A DNA stretch of 16,900 nt from Rubrobacter sp. (GCA_016781705.1 JADDPV010000265.1:5201-22100); one strand, 5' to 3'. Counted from the stretch's first letter, positions 6,706 through 14,449 are shown. The notes: generated from the letters alone by a model not told the origin. Numbers and translations: made by a program.

Positions 6706-8205
6706 CTACTTGCGGCTCTGCGCCTCCCAGACGGCCGCGGAGATGTCCTTTATGAGCAGCTTGCCCTCTTCCATGTCGTCGGTGCCGTGCTTGGAGAAGA
6801 TCGCCACGACGTAGGGGCGCTCGCCGGCCGCGACGATGCCGGCGTCGTCGTAGACCTTGAAGAGCCAGCCGGTCTTGTTGGCCGCCTCTTCCGTATCGGG
6901 CAGGCCAGCCTCCAGCCAGCGGTCGAGGTCGTTTTGGTACATCAGGTACATCATGTCCTCGCAGCTTATGCGGCTCGCGGCCTGGCCCGTGGAGATCTTG
7001 CGCAGCATCTCGGCCATGTCGCGCGGCGTGGTGCGGTTGTCCAAGAACGGCGTCGCGGCGCGCTCGCTGGTAATCTTCTGGTAGAGAACGGTGTTCCGCG
7101 CCCCCAGGTCTCGCGCCACTTCGTTGACGTACTCGGGACCGCCGACCTTGCGCACGAGGGCGTTGGTGGCGACGTTGTCGGACTGGGTCATCATCATGTA
7201 CAGGTAGTCCTCGACGGTGTGCTCCACCGTGCCGGGCTCCTCCCACTGCAGCCACCCGGCCCCGGCCGCGACGTCCCCGGACTCGAACGGGAACGCGTCG
7301 CTCAAATCCAGCTTCCCCTCGTCCATCCTGCGGTAGACGGCGACCATGATCGGCACCTTCATCACCGACGCCCCGAAGAAGGGCTCGTCCGGCCGCACCC
7401 CATAGCCCCACCCGCCGTTCACGTCTATCGCGTAAGCCCCCGCGACGCCGCCGTGGCGCTCCTGGTAGCCACCGACGGTGCGCTCGATCCCCGCGAGAGC
7501 GTCGTCCACCCGGCCGCGCTCTCTTCCGGGCTCCCCGTCCACCACCGGCGCCCGCGAGGCGAACTCCGCCGGTCCGAGTGCGGGTAGCTCTCCGGGCCTC
7601 TCCGACTCGACGAGCAGGCCCGCCTCTTCCTCGGCGAGGTTCTCCGGGTAGACGGACTGGACGAGATCCTTGGGGACGCCTTCGAGGACGACCTTCTCGT
7701 TTTCGGGGGCCTCGGGCTCGTCGGCCCGGATGGACCGCTCGGCCCTCCACTCGCCGCCGCTCCCCCTGACGAATATGTAGTACGGCGCATCATCGTCGGC
7801 CGCCCGCAGGCGCACGGAGGCCCACGAGGGATCCATCGTGCTTCGGTACACGCCCTCCACGCCCCCAGGCTCCACGCCCGGCAGCTCGAGCGCCGCCGCC
7901 CGGTAGGCGGCGGCCTCCGGCGAGGCTTCTGGGCGCGCCGTTAGCTCTTCTTTGGACGACCCCTCCGATACCGTCCCCGCGCCGGCCTGTGCCGCGGCCT
8001 CGTCCCCGGCGGGGGCGGAGGAGGAGGCTCCGGCATCGAGCGCGCTGTCCGAGGAGGAAGAGTAGTTGAGGAAAAAGAGTGAGACCGCGACGAGCGCCAG
8101 CAGCACCGCGAGCGCGCCGAGCCGGCGCAGCGGGTTGCGGCGTCGCCGGCGGTAGCCAGGACGCCGGGGGCGGCGCTTTTTCCGGTGATGGTTGGGTCCG
8201 ATCAC
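6706..8205 (-). CDS. Membrane-anchored class A beta-lactamase-like serine hydrolase
   Basis: Predicted type II membrane protein with an extracytoplasmic penicillin-recognising domain. It has 499 residues: a very basic cytoplasmic tail (1-28), one membrane helix (about 29-48), a Ser/Ala/Glu-rich linker and an uncharacterised module (about 95-205), then the serine hydrolase domain (about 230-495). Active-site motifs are SVMK (Ser280, Lys283), SDN (342-344) and KTG (444-446). The class A omega-loop motif ExxLN is not evident; the nearest acidic residue before TTPRDMA is Glu381 in SERAAT. A DD-peptidase, hydrolase or regulatory role in peptidoglycan is therefore as likely as true lactamase activity. 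The GTG start at 8205 has only a weak AGGGCGG upstream. It lies 37 nt after the VanW-domain gene on the same strand and is probably co-transcribed with it. Confidence 0.88.
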   Translation of the reverse strand: MIGPNHHRKKRRPRRPGYRRRRRNPLRRLGALAVLLALVAVSLFFLNYSSSSDSALDAGASSSAPAGDEAAAQAGAGTVSEGSSKEELTARPEASPEAAAYRAAALELPGVEPGGVEGVYRSTMDPSWASVRLRAADDDAPYYIFVRGSGGEWRAERSIRADEPEAPENEKVVLEGVPKDLVQSVYPENLAEEEAGLLVESERPGELPALGPAEFASRAPVVDGEPGRERGRVDDALAGIERTVGGYQERHGGVAGAYAIDVNGGWGYGVRPDEPFFGASVMKVPIMVAVYRRMDEGKLDLSDAFPFESGDVAAGAGWLQWEEPGTVEHTVEDYLYMMMTQSDNVATNALVRKVGGPEYVNEVARDLGARNTVLYQKITSERAATPFLDNRTTPRDMAEMLRKISTGQAASRISCEDMMYLMYQNDLDRWLEAGLPDTEEAANKTGWLFKVYDDAGIVAAGERPYVVAIFSKHGTDDMEEGKLLIKDISAAVWEAQSRK

Positions 8206-8242
8206 GGGGCCGCCCTAACGCTTCGAAAAGTTGGGCGCCACC

Positions 8243-9688
8243 CTACTCGAGCTGCGCCCAGCCGGTGGTGTTCTGCGGGTCGAGCCAGCCCGAGACACGC
8301 ACGTCGTTCGTCTCGTGCTTGAGCTCCTCGGGGATGGGCGGGTTGAAGCTGTAGGTGCCCTCGTACATCACGTCGTCGAAGAGCACCGCTCCGTCCGCTC
8401 CGTAAATCTTTTTGTACGTTACCCACTTGATGCCCTCGGTCGGGCTCTGCTCGATCTTCTCGGTGTTCATTATCACCTTCTTGCCGGTGGGCTCCTTCGC
8501 GTATAACTGGGCGTTCAAATAGCCCTCCTCGTCGATGAACTCCCGGACGAGCAGGTAACCGCCGGTGGTGTTCTTGAACCTCATGTCCATCGGCTCCCAC
8601 TCGCCGAACCACACCGTGGCGTCGAAGCCGGGCTTTATGTAGGGTAGCTCGGCGTAGTGTGGGTGGCGCTCCACGATCTCCAACCCCGCGTAGTTGGCCG
8701 CCATGAACAGGGTCGAGGAGACCTGGCACAGCCCGCCACCCTCCTCGTAGGCGATCCCGCCGTCGCTAAAGACCTTCGCCTTCTCATAGTCAAGCATCCC
8801 GGCCTGCTCGGCGAACGAGAAGGTCTCCCCCGGCGCGAGCAGCGTGTTGTCCACCGCCTTCGAGGCCATCCTCAGGTTGGCCTGGCGCCCCTCGTCCGGG
8901 TCCCACGCGTAGTCGGTCTTGTACTCCCCGATGAGGTCATCGGGCTTGAGTGCCCCAGCTTCCTCCGTCATCAGCCCCGGCGCCCTCTCGTCCGCGGCGA
9001 TGGCGACCTCGTTCTGGAAGCCGCTTAGCGCCCGGTCGAGGTTCGCGAGGGTGGCCTCCACGTCGAGGGCGCGGCCGTTCTCGGCCTCCACCACCTCGAC
9101 CTCCCCGTTCTCGACTACGGCGAAGGAAGCGTCCTTGGGCGCCCGGTCGAACTCCTCGCGTGCCAGGCCCTCTAGAGCGTTGCGGGCGGCCTCCTCGTCG
9201 TAGCGAACGCCAGCGGAGATCTCCCCGCCCAGGTAAAAGCCTAGCGCGCCGGAGAGGCGCTGGAAGAACCCGTCCCCCCGCCCGGCCGCGTACGCTTTCT
9301 CCGCCGCCGCCGCGGCGTCGACCGTCACGCCGAGGCTTTCGCCGGAGACCGGGAACCTCTCCCCTCCGCTCCTCAACTCGATCTCCCGGAACGTCGCCGA
9401 GGCGTGGCGGGCGATGGCCTCGCGGGCCTCGTCCCGGGTCATCCCCCCCACCGCCACGCCGCCGACCTCGACGCCGCGCCGGATCTCGCCGTCACCCGAC
9501 GTCAGGTAGCCGAAAGCGACGACCGCCAACAGCAGGACGCACAAGGCGCCCAAGAGCCTGCGGACCAAGAAGCCATTCGTCCGGTGCCGCTCTACGCTCC
9601 CCCCGAAGGCATGACGCTTGCCGCCCTTCTGCCCGCGAGCGTATCTCCGGGCGGAGTACCGCCCGCCCCTCCTGTTCAACTGCTTCAA
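8243..9688 (-). CDS. VanW-domain membrane protein with peptidoglycan-binding-like module
   Basis: Envelope protein of the VanW/YoaR type; the biochemical role of VanW domains is not established, though they associate with cell-wall genes and glycopeptide resistance loci. Length 481. A long basic N-terminus (1-44) precedes one membrane helix (about 45-62). The region EIRRGVEVGGVAVGGMTRDEA (68-88) opens the putative peptidoglycan-binding module that usually precedes VanW. The VanW domain (about 255-400) shows LAPGETFSF (284-292), GGGLCQVSSTLFMAANYAG (317-335), ERHPHYAELPYIKPGFDATV and MRFKNTTGGYLLV. The TTG start at 9688 is supported by AGGAGGGG ending about 8 nt upstream, and a good promoter lies before that. 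It is first in an operon with the beta-lactamase-like gene, suggesting a shared peptidoglycan role. It is not part of a vanHAX-type resistance cluster here. Confidence 0.9.
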   Translation of the reverse strand: MKQLNRRGGRYSARRYARGQKGGKRHAFGGSVERHRTNGFLVRRLLGALCVLLLAVVAFGYLTSGDGEIRRGVEVGGVAVGGMTRDEAREAIARHASATFREIELRSGGERFPVSGESLGVTVDAAAAAEKAYAAGRGDGFFQRLSGALGFYLGGEISAGVRYDEEAARNALEGLAREEFDRAPKDASFAVVENGEVEVVEAENGRALDVEATLANLDRALSGFQNEVAIAADERAPGLMTEEAGALKPDDLIGEYKTDYAWDPDEGRQANLRMASKAVDNTLLAPGETFSFAEQAGMLDYEKAKVFSDGGIAYEEGGGLCQVSSTLFMAANYAGLEIVERHPHYAELPYIKPGFDATVWFGEWEPMDMRFKNTTGGYLLVREFIDEEGYLNAQLYAKEPTGKKVIMNTEKIEQSPTEGIKWVTYKKIYGADGAVLFDDVMYEGTYSFNPPIPEELKHETNDVRVSGWLDPQNTTGWAQLE

Positions 9689-9742
9689 AGTATCCGCCCC
9701 TCCTGCGGCTCCGGTCTACGTGGGCCCGGTTTCTTAGGTCCG

Positions 9743-9788
9743 CCGGCACCTGCCGGTCAATTATCCCGATGGATCGCCCATCCTTCAA
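9743..9788 (-). promoter_or_regulatory. VanW operon promoter with inverted repeats
   Basis: On the minus strand TTGAAG (9788-9783) and GATAAT (9765-9760, 5/6 match) are 17 nt apart, the best promoter in the window. A 5-bp-arm inverted repeat GATGG/CCATC (9768-9782) fills the spacer. A perfect 14-nt palindromic element (CCGGCA-CC-TGCCGG, 9743-9756) spans the expected transcription start. Either could be an operator, or the latter a leader hairpin. Confidence 0.6.
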
Positions 9789-9941
9789 CCTATATGGCGG
9801 ACGTTTCATCGAAAAAGTCGCGACAATGGCTCCGTCCGTTCGAGAACGCCCCCTCTTTTCGGCGTCTTTGCGCAGGGAAAACGGTGCAGCCTACCTCCTC
9901 CTCGCTTCGTACCTTCACCCGTTCTGAGCCGCGACCTCGTC

Positions 9942-9950
9942 TGCTAAACT
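9942..9950 (+). promoter_or_regulatory. Extended -10 promoter candidate for the FemAB gene
   Basis: TGC-TAAACT (9942-9950) matches an extended -10 element (TGn plus a 4/6 hexamer). The -35 position 17 nt upstream (TTCTGA, 9922-9927) is weak. Transcription would start near 9957, which argues against the in-frame GTG at 9951 as the start codon. Confidence 0.4.
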
Positions 9951-9955
9951 GTGAG

Positions 9956-9996
9956 CTTGCCTGGGCGGATCCCCAGGCGAGTAGTATCGAGACTAC
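9956..9996 (+). promoter_or_regulatory. Two hairpins in the FemAB leader
   Basis: CTTGCCTGGG (9956-9965) pairs with CCCAGGCGAG (9972-9981) with one G-U pair around a 6-nt loop. The next hairpin pairs GTAGT (9981-9985) with ACTAC (9992-9996). Both lie between the predicted transcript start and the ATG. There is no U-tract and I recognise no known riboswitch. Confidence 0.35.
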
Positions 9997-10010
9997 GCAA
10001 GTTGAGGTCG

Positions 10011-11132
10011 ATGCGCTTCTCTACGATGCGAAAGCAAAACGTTAGCCTTCCTCTCTCTGCCGGACCATACACGGTGACGGAGAAGGTGGGAGCCTCGCGT
10101 TCGCGGTGGGACGGGTGGCTCAAAGACTCGGTCGGCGGAGGGCACGTTTACCAGAGTCATGAATGGGGCGAGTTCAAAAGTCGTATGGGCTGGAGGCCGG
10201 TACGGTTGGTGCTCGAAAAAGACGGCGAGGTGACCGGGCTCGGGCAGTTTCTACTGTATCAGACATTGCCAATCCCTGGTGCCCTGATGTACTGCCCGAA
10301 GGGGCCGTGGCTGCCGTGGGAGGACGAGGAGGCCGTCCAAGCCTTCTTCGAGGGAGCGCGGAAGGTCGCCGAGCGGGAGGGCGCTCACACGCTAAAGATA
10401 GAGCCGGAAGTACGCGAAGAGCAGGCGCGGGCGAAGAACCTCCTCTCGAGGATCGGCTTCCGCAAGTTCCGATGGGACCTCAACGGCAAGGCGACGATGG
10501 TCGTGGACCTCAGCCCCTCCGAGGAGGAGACGCTGAAGGGCATGAAGGGGAAGACACGCTACAACGTCCGCCTGGCCGCCAAAAAGGGTGTTCACGTCGT
10601 AGAAGACAACTCGGCCGCGGCGCGCGAGCGTTTCTGGCGCATGCAGGTGCACACCTCGGAGCGCAACGGCATGGTGATGCGTAGGCCGCGCGAGTACGTC
10701 CACTCAGTGATGCGGACGATGCACGAGGCGGGCAATGGACATCTGTTCTTCGCCGAGCACGAGGGGGAGCCGCTAGTCAGCATGTACGTCTTCACCTTCG
10801 GTAAGAAGTACTGGTACCACTACGGCGCCTCCACGGACAAGAAGCGTAACCTCATGCCAAGCTACCTGCTGCAGTGGGAGGTGATGCGCTGGGCCAAGCG
10901 GCGGGGCATGACCTACTACGACATGATGGGCGTCCCCGACCCCGAGAACCTCGATGAGAGCCACCCGTGGTACGGAATCTACAGATTCAAAGCCGGCTTC
11001 GGGGGCGAAATGGCAGATTTCGTGGGCTGCCTCGACCTACCGGTGCGCAGCACCCGCGCCAGGTTGTGGGACAAAATCGAGCCGGTGTACTACCGCCTCT
11101 ACCAGAGGTTGAGGGGCAACATATACTACTAG
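10011..11132 (+). CDS. FemAB/FemX-family aminoacyltransferase
   Basis: Cytoplasmic GNAT-fold transferase of the family that moves an amino acid from aminoacyl-tRNA to the stem peptide of lipid II or related precursors. From the ATG at 10011 it has 373 residues, a usual FemX-like length. Family marks are VYQSHEWGEFKSRMGWRP (46-63), MYCPKGPWLPW, LKGMKGKTRYNVRLAAKKG, the acceptor-side segment ERFWRMQVHTSERNG, and C-terminal YYDMMGVPDP followed by WYGIYRFKAGFGGE. The last motif is typical of peptidoglycan-bridge transferases. The start is uncertain: GAGG (10004-10007) is close to the ATG at 10011, ATG 10026 is also possible, and GTG 9951 precedes the likely transcript start. A PEP-CTERM-type FemAB relative is a second reading, given the exosortase-like genes downstream. 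It is followed by 202 nt containing the promoter of the next operon. Confidence 0.85.
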   Translation: MRFSTMRKQNVSLPLSAGPYTVTEKVGASRSRWDGWLKDSVGGGHVYQSHEWGEFKSRMGWRPVRLVLEKDGEVTGLGQFLLYQTLPIPGALMYCPKGPWLPWEDEEAVQAFFEGARKVAEREGAHTLKIEPEVREEQARAKNLLSRIGFRKFRWDLNGKATMVVDLSPSEEETLKGMKGKTRYNVRLAAKKGVHVVEDNSAAARERFWRMQVHTSERNGMVMRRPREYVHSVMRTMHEAGNGHLFFAEHEGEPLVSMYVFTFGKKYWYHYGASTDKKRNLMPSYLLQWEVMRWAKRRGMTYYDMMGVPDPENLDESHPWYGIYRFKAGFGGEMADFVGCLDLPVRSTRARLWDKIEPVYYRLYQRLRGNIYY

Positions 11133-11179
11133 CGCGGGCGGTGTTGCGGTGAGCGCACTCCCGGCACCGGATGTTCCGC

Positions 11180-11209
11180 TTGGATTCTGCGGGGTCGATC
11201 CTTTACACT
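11180..11209 (+). promoter_or_regulatory. Promoter of the GNAT-A/ACP/ligase/decarboxylase operon
   Basis: TTGGAT (11180-11185) and TACACT (11204-11209) are 18 nt apart. The 14 bp around the -10 box (11199-11212) is identical to that before GNAT copy B (15826-15839), where the same -35 hexamer also occurs. The recurrence supports both as real promoters. Confidence 0.6.
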
Positions 11210-11214
11210 CTGTT

Positions 11215-11242
11215 TTCTACATTGGATCTTCTACATCGGATC
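11215..11242 (+). repeat. Tandem 14-bp repeat in the GNAT-A leader
   Basis: TTCTACATTGGATC (11215-11228) is followed directly by TTCTACATCGGATC (11229-11242), with one mismatch. It lies immediately at or after the predicted transcript start and is absent from the copy B leader. It could be a regulator binding site. Confidence 0.6.
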
Positions 11243-11334
11243 TGGTCGTTCACGTTATTCAGTGGAACAGAGGAGCCGGGCATTGTGGCGAGTAGCACTG
11301 AGATTAGCGTAGGAACGGGATCGAGGCTCGGGCG

Positions 11335-12570
11335 GTGAAGGCGGTAGTACAACCGTTCGATGATCCGGCGCTCCTGGACGGCATCAACTGGCTGCGCGTG
11401 CACTCGTATCCCCAGTTCCAGGAAACCCGCGACTTCGAGTTCGGCTCCTCCATCTACCGCTGGCTGAAGAACCACCCGTTGGGGGACGAGTTGCACCGCT
11501 GGGTCTCCGTAGCCGACGGCCGGCGAGTGGTGGGGCACCTGACGGCGATACCCCAGTATTACCGGATCAACGGCCGGCGGATCGTCGCCCACACGCCTGC
11601 GGACTTTATGGTGGACCCTCGGCACGGCTTCCAGGCGGTGTCCCTCATGCGCCGCTTCTTCCGGGCCACTGAGAACTATGTCTCCTGCGACATGGTGCCG
11701 GCGGTGATCGGCGTCGAGACCCGGCTCGGGGCCGAGGTCGCGGGCCAGCTGAGCTACGCGGCGAAACTCTTGAACGTCTCCAGGCTCCCGGTACCGTCGC
11801 TCCCCGCCCCGCTGGAGGGTCTCCTCAAGGTCGGAAAACGGGGCGCGCCCCCCGCTCGCGGGTACACGAGCGCGCAGACGGAGGTACCCGGAGCGGCGCC
11901 GGGGACACCGCCGGCCGTGGCGGAAGACGACGCCGAGCTCCTCCCGTACCGCCCGCGGCTGCCGCTGCCGGCGCCGGTGAAGGGGCTCCTCAACGCGGGC
12001 CTGCGGGCAGCCGACCGGGCCCTGGGCGCCGCCTTCGGGGGGAGCGGCGGCCTCCGGGTCGAGGAGCTGGGAGGGTTCGACGCCTCCTTCGACGAGCTCT
12101 TCGAGAGGGTCGCCGCCGGCGTGCCCTGCGTGGCGGAGAAGGACGCGGCGTTCTTGCGCTGGCGCTACGGGCCCGGCTCCCCACAGCACCCGGTAAGCGT
12201 GCTGGGCGTCAAGGGCGGGGAGACCCTCCTCGGCTACGCCGTACTGATGGTCATCTCGACGGGCCAGGATGGGTTCATCCTCGACCTCACGACGCTGCCG
12301 GGGCGCCGGGACGTGGCCCGGGCGCTCCTGCGGGAAGCTACGCGCTTTTTCCGACGTGGGGGGGTCGAGATCGTCAGGTACAGGTTCCTCGAGTCGCCGG
12401 TCTCGGCGCAGTCGGGCGACCTGCGGCGCCTGGGCTTCTTCTACCGCAAAGGCAGGAGCAACACCCTGTTGGTAAGGTTCTCGGACCACGGCATACACAA
12501 GGTGGCGCGCGACGTCGCCAACTGGTCGTACACCACCGGCGATGGCGAAGCGACCTTCTGGATGAGGTAA
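11335..12570 (+). CDS. GNAT-like N-acyltransferase, copy A
   Basis: Predicted two-domain GNAT-fold acyltransferase of 411 residues; substrate unknown. The N-terminal domain has VVGHLTAIPQYYRING (65-80), AHTPADFMVDPRHGFQAVSLMRR in its middle (85-107) and CDMVPAVIGVETRLGAE (118-134). A Pro/Ala-rich linker (about 152-210) leads to the second domain, with FLRWRYGPGSP (273-283), a beta-alpha-beta region LLGYAVLMVIS...FILDLTTLPGRRDVARALL (298-332), and GFFYRKGRSNTLLVRF (367-382). No signal peptide. GTG start with GAGG 8 nt upstream. It is first in an operon, 20 nt before the ACP gene, so its acyl donor may be that ACP thioester rather than acetyl-CoA (inference). Residues 206-315 are nearly identical in DNA to copy B, while the N-terminal region differs, pointing to gene conversion. 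Confidence 0.72.
   Translation: MKAVVQPFDDPALLDGINWLRVHSYPQFQETRDFEFGSSIYRWLKNHPLGDELHRWVSVADGRRVVGHLTAIPQYYRINGRRIVAHTPADFMVDPRHGFQAVSLMRRFFRATENYVSCDMVPAVIGVETRLGAEVAGQLSYAAKLLNVSRLPVPSLPAPLEGLLKVGKRGAPPARGYTSAQTEVPGAAPGTPPAVAEDDAELLPYRPRLPLPAPVKGLLNAGLRAADRALGAAFGGSGGLRVEELGGFDASFDELFERVAAGVPCVAEKDAAFLRWRYGPGSPQHPVSVLGVKGGETLLGYAVLMVISTGQDGFILDLTTLPGRRDVARALLREATRFFRRGGVEIVRYRFLESPVSAQSGDLRRLGFFYRKGRSNTLLVRFSDHGIHKVARDVANWSYTTGDGEATFWMR
11684..11760 (+). repeat. 77-bp block identical in GNAT copies A and B (copy A side)
   Basis: Identical to 16299-16375 base for base, while flanking codons differ even where the proteins agree. It encodes the segment around CDMVPAVIGVETRLGAEVAG. Confidence 0.9.
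11950..12279 (+). repeat. 330-bp near-identical block shared by GNAT copies (copy A side)
   Basis: Matches 16571-16900 with a single difference (C at 11986, T at 16607; Leu to Phe). The match runs into the window end, so its true length in copy B is unknown. Confidence 0.95.
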
Positions 12571-12590
12571 GAACGAGAAGGAGGAACATC

Positions 12591-12842
12591 ATGACCGTAA
12601 GCACCAACGACGTGACCCCCGAGATCAAGGGCTGGCTCAAGGATAACGTAACAGGTGGGCGCGAAGTCGCCACCGACGAGCCCCTGATCGAACGCGGCGT
12701 CCTCACCTCCCTGCAGACGGTGGAGCTGGTAATGTTCCTGGAGGAGAGGTTCGGTATCACCGTCGAGGACGACGAGTTGGACGAGGAGAACTTCGGCTCC
12801 GTCGAGACCATAGCCGGCCTGGTGGCGGGTAAGGTGGCGTGA
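12591..12842 (+). CDS. Acyl carrier protein (phosphopantetheine-binding)
   Basis: Small acidic carrier protein of 83 residues that would hold an acyl or aminoacyl group as a thioester on a phosphopantetheine arm. The carrier motif is LIERGVLTSLQTVELVMFLEERFG (about 32-55), with Ser40 the expected attachment site. The usual Asp before this serine (DSL) is Thr here (TSL), a variation that should be noted but need not abolish modification. The pattern resembles stand-alone carriers such as DltC and those of exosortase loci more than the fatty-acid ACP. The ATG start is supported by a perfect AAGGAGG (12578-12584). Its stop overlaps the ligase start by 4 nt (GTGA), so the two are translationally coupled and the ligase is the obvious loading enzyme. 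Confidence 0.88.
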   Translation: MTVSTNDVTPEIKGWLKDNVTGGREVATDEPLIERGVLTSLQTVELVMFLEERFGITVEDDELDEENFGSVETIAGLVAGKVA

Positions 12843-14449
12843 GGGGCACCTCTTTGCAGCACCCCGAGTTCACGCTCCACGACCTGCTCTTCAACGCCGT
12901 CGAGCGAGACGGGCGGAAGGTGGCGGTCGTGGACGGCGAGGCCGAGTATACCTACGAGGACCTGGAGCGCCAGAGCGCGGCGCTCTCGGTGGCCCTGCAG
13001 GGTGCGGGGGTGCAGAAGGGCGACCGGGTCGGCGTGCTCCTGGAGAAGTCCCCGGAGGCGATCGTGGCGATGCTCGCCGCCTCGCGGTTGGGGGCGGCTT
13101 ACGTCAACATCAACCCTCAACTCAAGGGCCCGCAGGTCGCCTACATTACCGGCGACTGCGACATCCGGGTCATCATCGGGGACTCCGATAGGCTCGGTGC
13201 TCTAGAGCCGGATACGACAGAGCGGGCGTTCTACAAGGGCGAGAAGCCCGAGACGGACGGTGTCTCCGGCGATCTCGTGGACCTCGCGGAGGCTCTCCGG
13301 AGCGGGGGGGCGCCCCGGGAGGCGCCGTCGGTCTCGGAGGTGGACCTGGCCACGATTCTGTACACCTCCGGCTCGACCGGGATGCCCAAGGGTGTTGCGA
13401 CGAGCCAGCGCAACGTCGTGGTGGGCGCCCAGATCGTCTCGACGTACCTGGAGAACACCAGCGAGGACCGCATCCTTTCGGCGCTACCCTTCAACTTCGA
13501 TGCGGGGATGAGCCAGATCACGACCTCCCTGCGCGTCGGGGCGACGCTGTTCTTGCAGCGTTCCCGGCTTCCGGGGGACCTGTTGAAGGGCCTGCGGCGG
13601 TACGAGATCACGGGCGTGACCGGCGTGCCACCGTTGTGGTCCCTATTGCTCCGCAGCGCCAAGTCCATCGAGAAAGAGCCGCTGACGCACCTTCGGTACC
13701 TCGCCAATACCGGCGGGCGCATCCCGCAATCCAACCTCGACGAGTTGCGGAGGCTGCTGACGGACCTCGGTGGGACGAAGATCTACCGGATGTACGGCCT
13801 GACGGAAGCGTTCCGCTCCACGTACCTGCCACCCGAGGAAGAGGCGCAGCGCGAGTCGAGCTGCATCGGCAAAGCCATCCCAGACACGGAGATCCTGGTC
13901 GTCAACAAGGACGGCGAGGAGTGCGCCCCGAACGAGCCGGGCGAGCTGGTCCACCGCGGTCCGACGGTCGCGATGGGCTACTGGGGGAACGAGGAGGCGA
14001 CCGCCAGGGCGTACCGCCCGAACCCGCTGGCCCCCCCGGAGCTCCTGGACGTGGAGAGGGTGGTCTACTCGGGGGACACGGTCCGCAGGGACGAGGACGG
14101 TTTCCTGTACTTTATCGGCCGCGAGGACGCCATGATCAAGTCCCAGGGTTACCGGATGAGCCCCGAGGAGATCGAAAACGTCCTCATCGGCTCGGGCCTC
14201 GTGAGCGAGGCGTGCGCCTTCGGCGTCCCCGACCCGGACCTAGGCCACCAGGTCATCGCGGTGGTGTCGCCCAGGGACGGCAACGAGAAGGACTCCGCCG
14301 CGCAGAAGATACGCGAGCATGCCATAAAGAGCGCGCCGCCTTACATGGTTCCGAAAGCGATACTGGTCTGGGACGAGCTCCCGAAGACCGTCTCCGGCAA
14401 GATCGACCGCAAGGGAATAAGCAATGCCTACAACGCTGACGCAAACTGA
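12839..14449 (+). CDS. AMP-forming acyl ligase of the exosortase-locus type
   Basis: Adenylate-forming enzyme of the ANL superfamily that activates a carboxylic or amino acid with ATP and passes it to a thiol, here probably the neighbouring ACP. Length 536. Motifs: YTSGSTGMPKG (175-185, phosphate loop), LPFNFDAGMSQITTSL (216-231), YGLTEAFRSTYLPPEEE (319-335), SGDTVRRDEDGFLYFIGRED (411-430) and catalytic Lys521 in VSGKIDRKG. The YGLTEAFRSTYLPPEE and SGDTVRRDE stretches strongly recall the acyl-CoA ligases associated with exosortase A/PEP-CTERM loci. The true substrate cannot be read from sequence. GTG start overlaps the ACP stop; the 3' end overlaps the decarboxylase by 26 bp. The first codon has no separate strong ribosome binding site, consistent with coupling. 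Confidence 0.9.
   Translation: MRGTSLQHPEFTLHDLLFNAVERDGRKVAVVDGEAEYTYEDLERQSAALSVALQGAGVQKGDRVGVLLEKSPEAIVAMLAASRLGAAYVNINPQLKGPQVAYITGDCDIRVIIGDSDRLGALEPDTTERAFYKGEKPETDGVSGDLVDLAEALRSGGAPREAPSVSEVDLATILYTSGSTGMPKGVATSQRNVVVGAQIVSTYLENTSEDRILSALPFNFDAGMSQITTSLRVGATLFLQRSRLPGDLLKGLRRYEITGVTGVPPLWSLLLRSAKSIEKEPLTHLRYLANTGGRIPQSNLDELRRLLTDLGGTKIYRMYGLTEAFRSTYLPPEEEAQRESSCIGKAIPDTEILVVNKDGEECAPNEPGELVHRGPTVAMGYWGNEEATARAYRPNPLAPPELLDVERVVYSGDTVRRDEDGFLYFIGREDAMIKSQGYRMSPEEIENVLIGSGLVSEACAFGVPDPDLGHQVIAVVSPRDGNEKDSAAQKIREHAIKSAPPYMVPKAILVWDELPKTVSGKIDRKGISNAYNADAN

Larger units (their letters stand above)
9689..10010. other. Divergent intergenic region between VanW and FemAB genes
   Basis: The region contains the VanW promoter (minus 9760-9788), a short palindrome near its start point, an extended -10 box for the FemAB gene (9942-9950) and two leader hairpins (9956-9996). 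The middle (about 9790-9940) is less G+C-rich than the coding sequence and shows nothing recognisable. Confidence 0.5.

Noticed and set aside
5418..6755. A 445-codon plus-strand frame overlapping the transporter
   Set aside because: Arg-rich frame shadow without membrane segments; the transporter frame has 12 helices and the OFA signatures.
8243..9688. Glycopeptide (vancomycin) resistance locus
   Set aside because: Only a VanW domain is present. No VanH, VanA-type ligase, VanX or VanRS gene is in the window, and VanW proteins are widespread outside resistance clusters.
9951..10010. GTG at 9951 as the start of the FemAB protein
   Set aside because: It lies directly after the predicted -10 box, before the likely transcript start, and has no ribosome binding site; the added residues overlap the leader hairpins.
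11203..12498. A 431-codon minus-strand open frame opposite GNAT copy A
   Set aside because: Composition is typical of an antisense shadow and the plus-strand protein has a homologous second copy.
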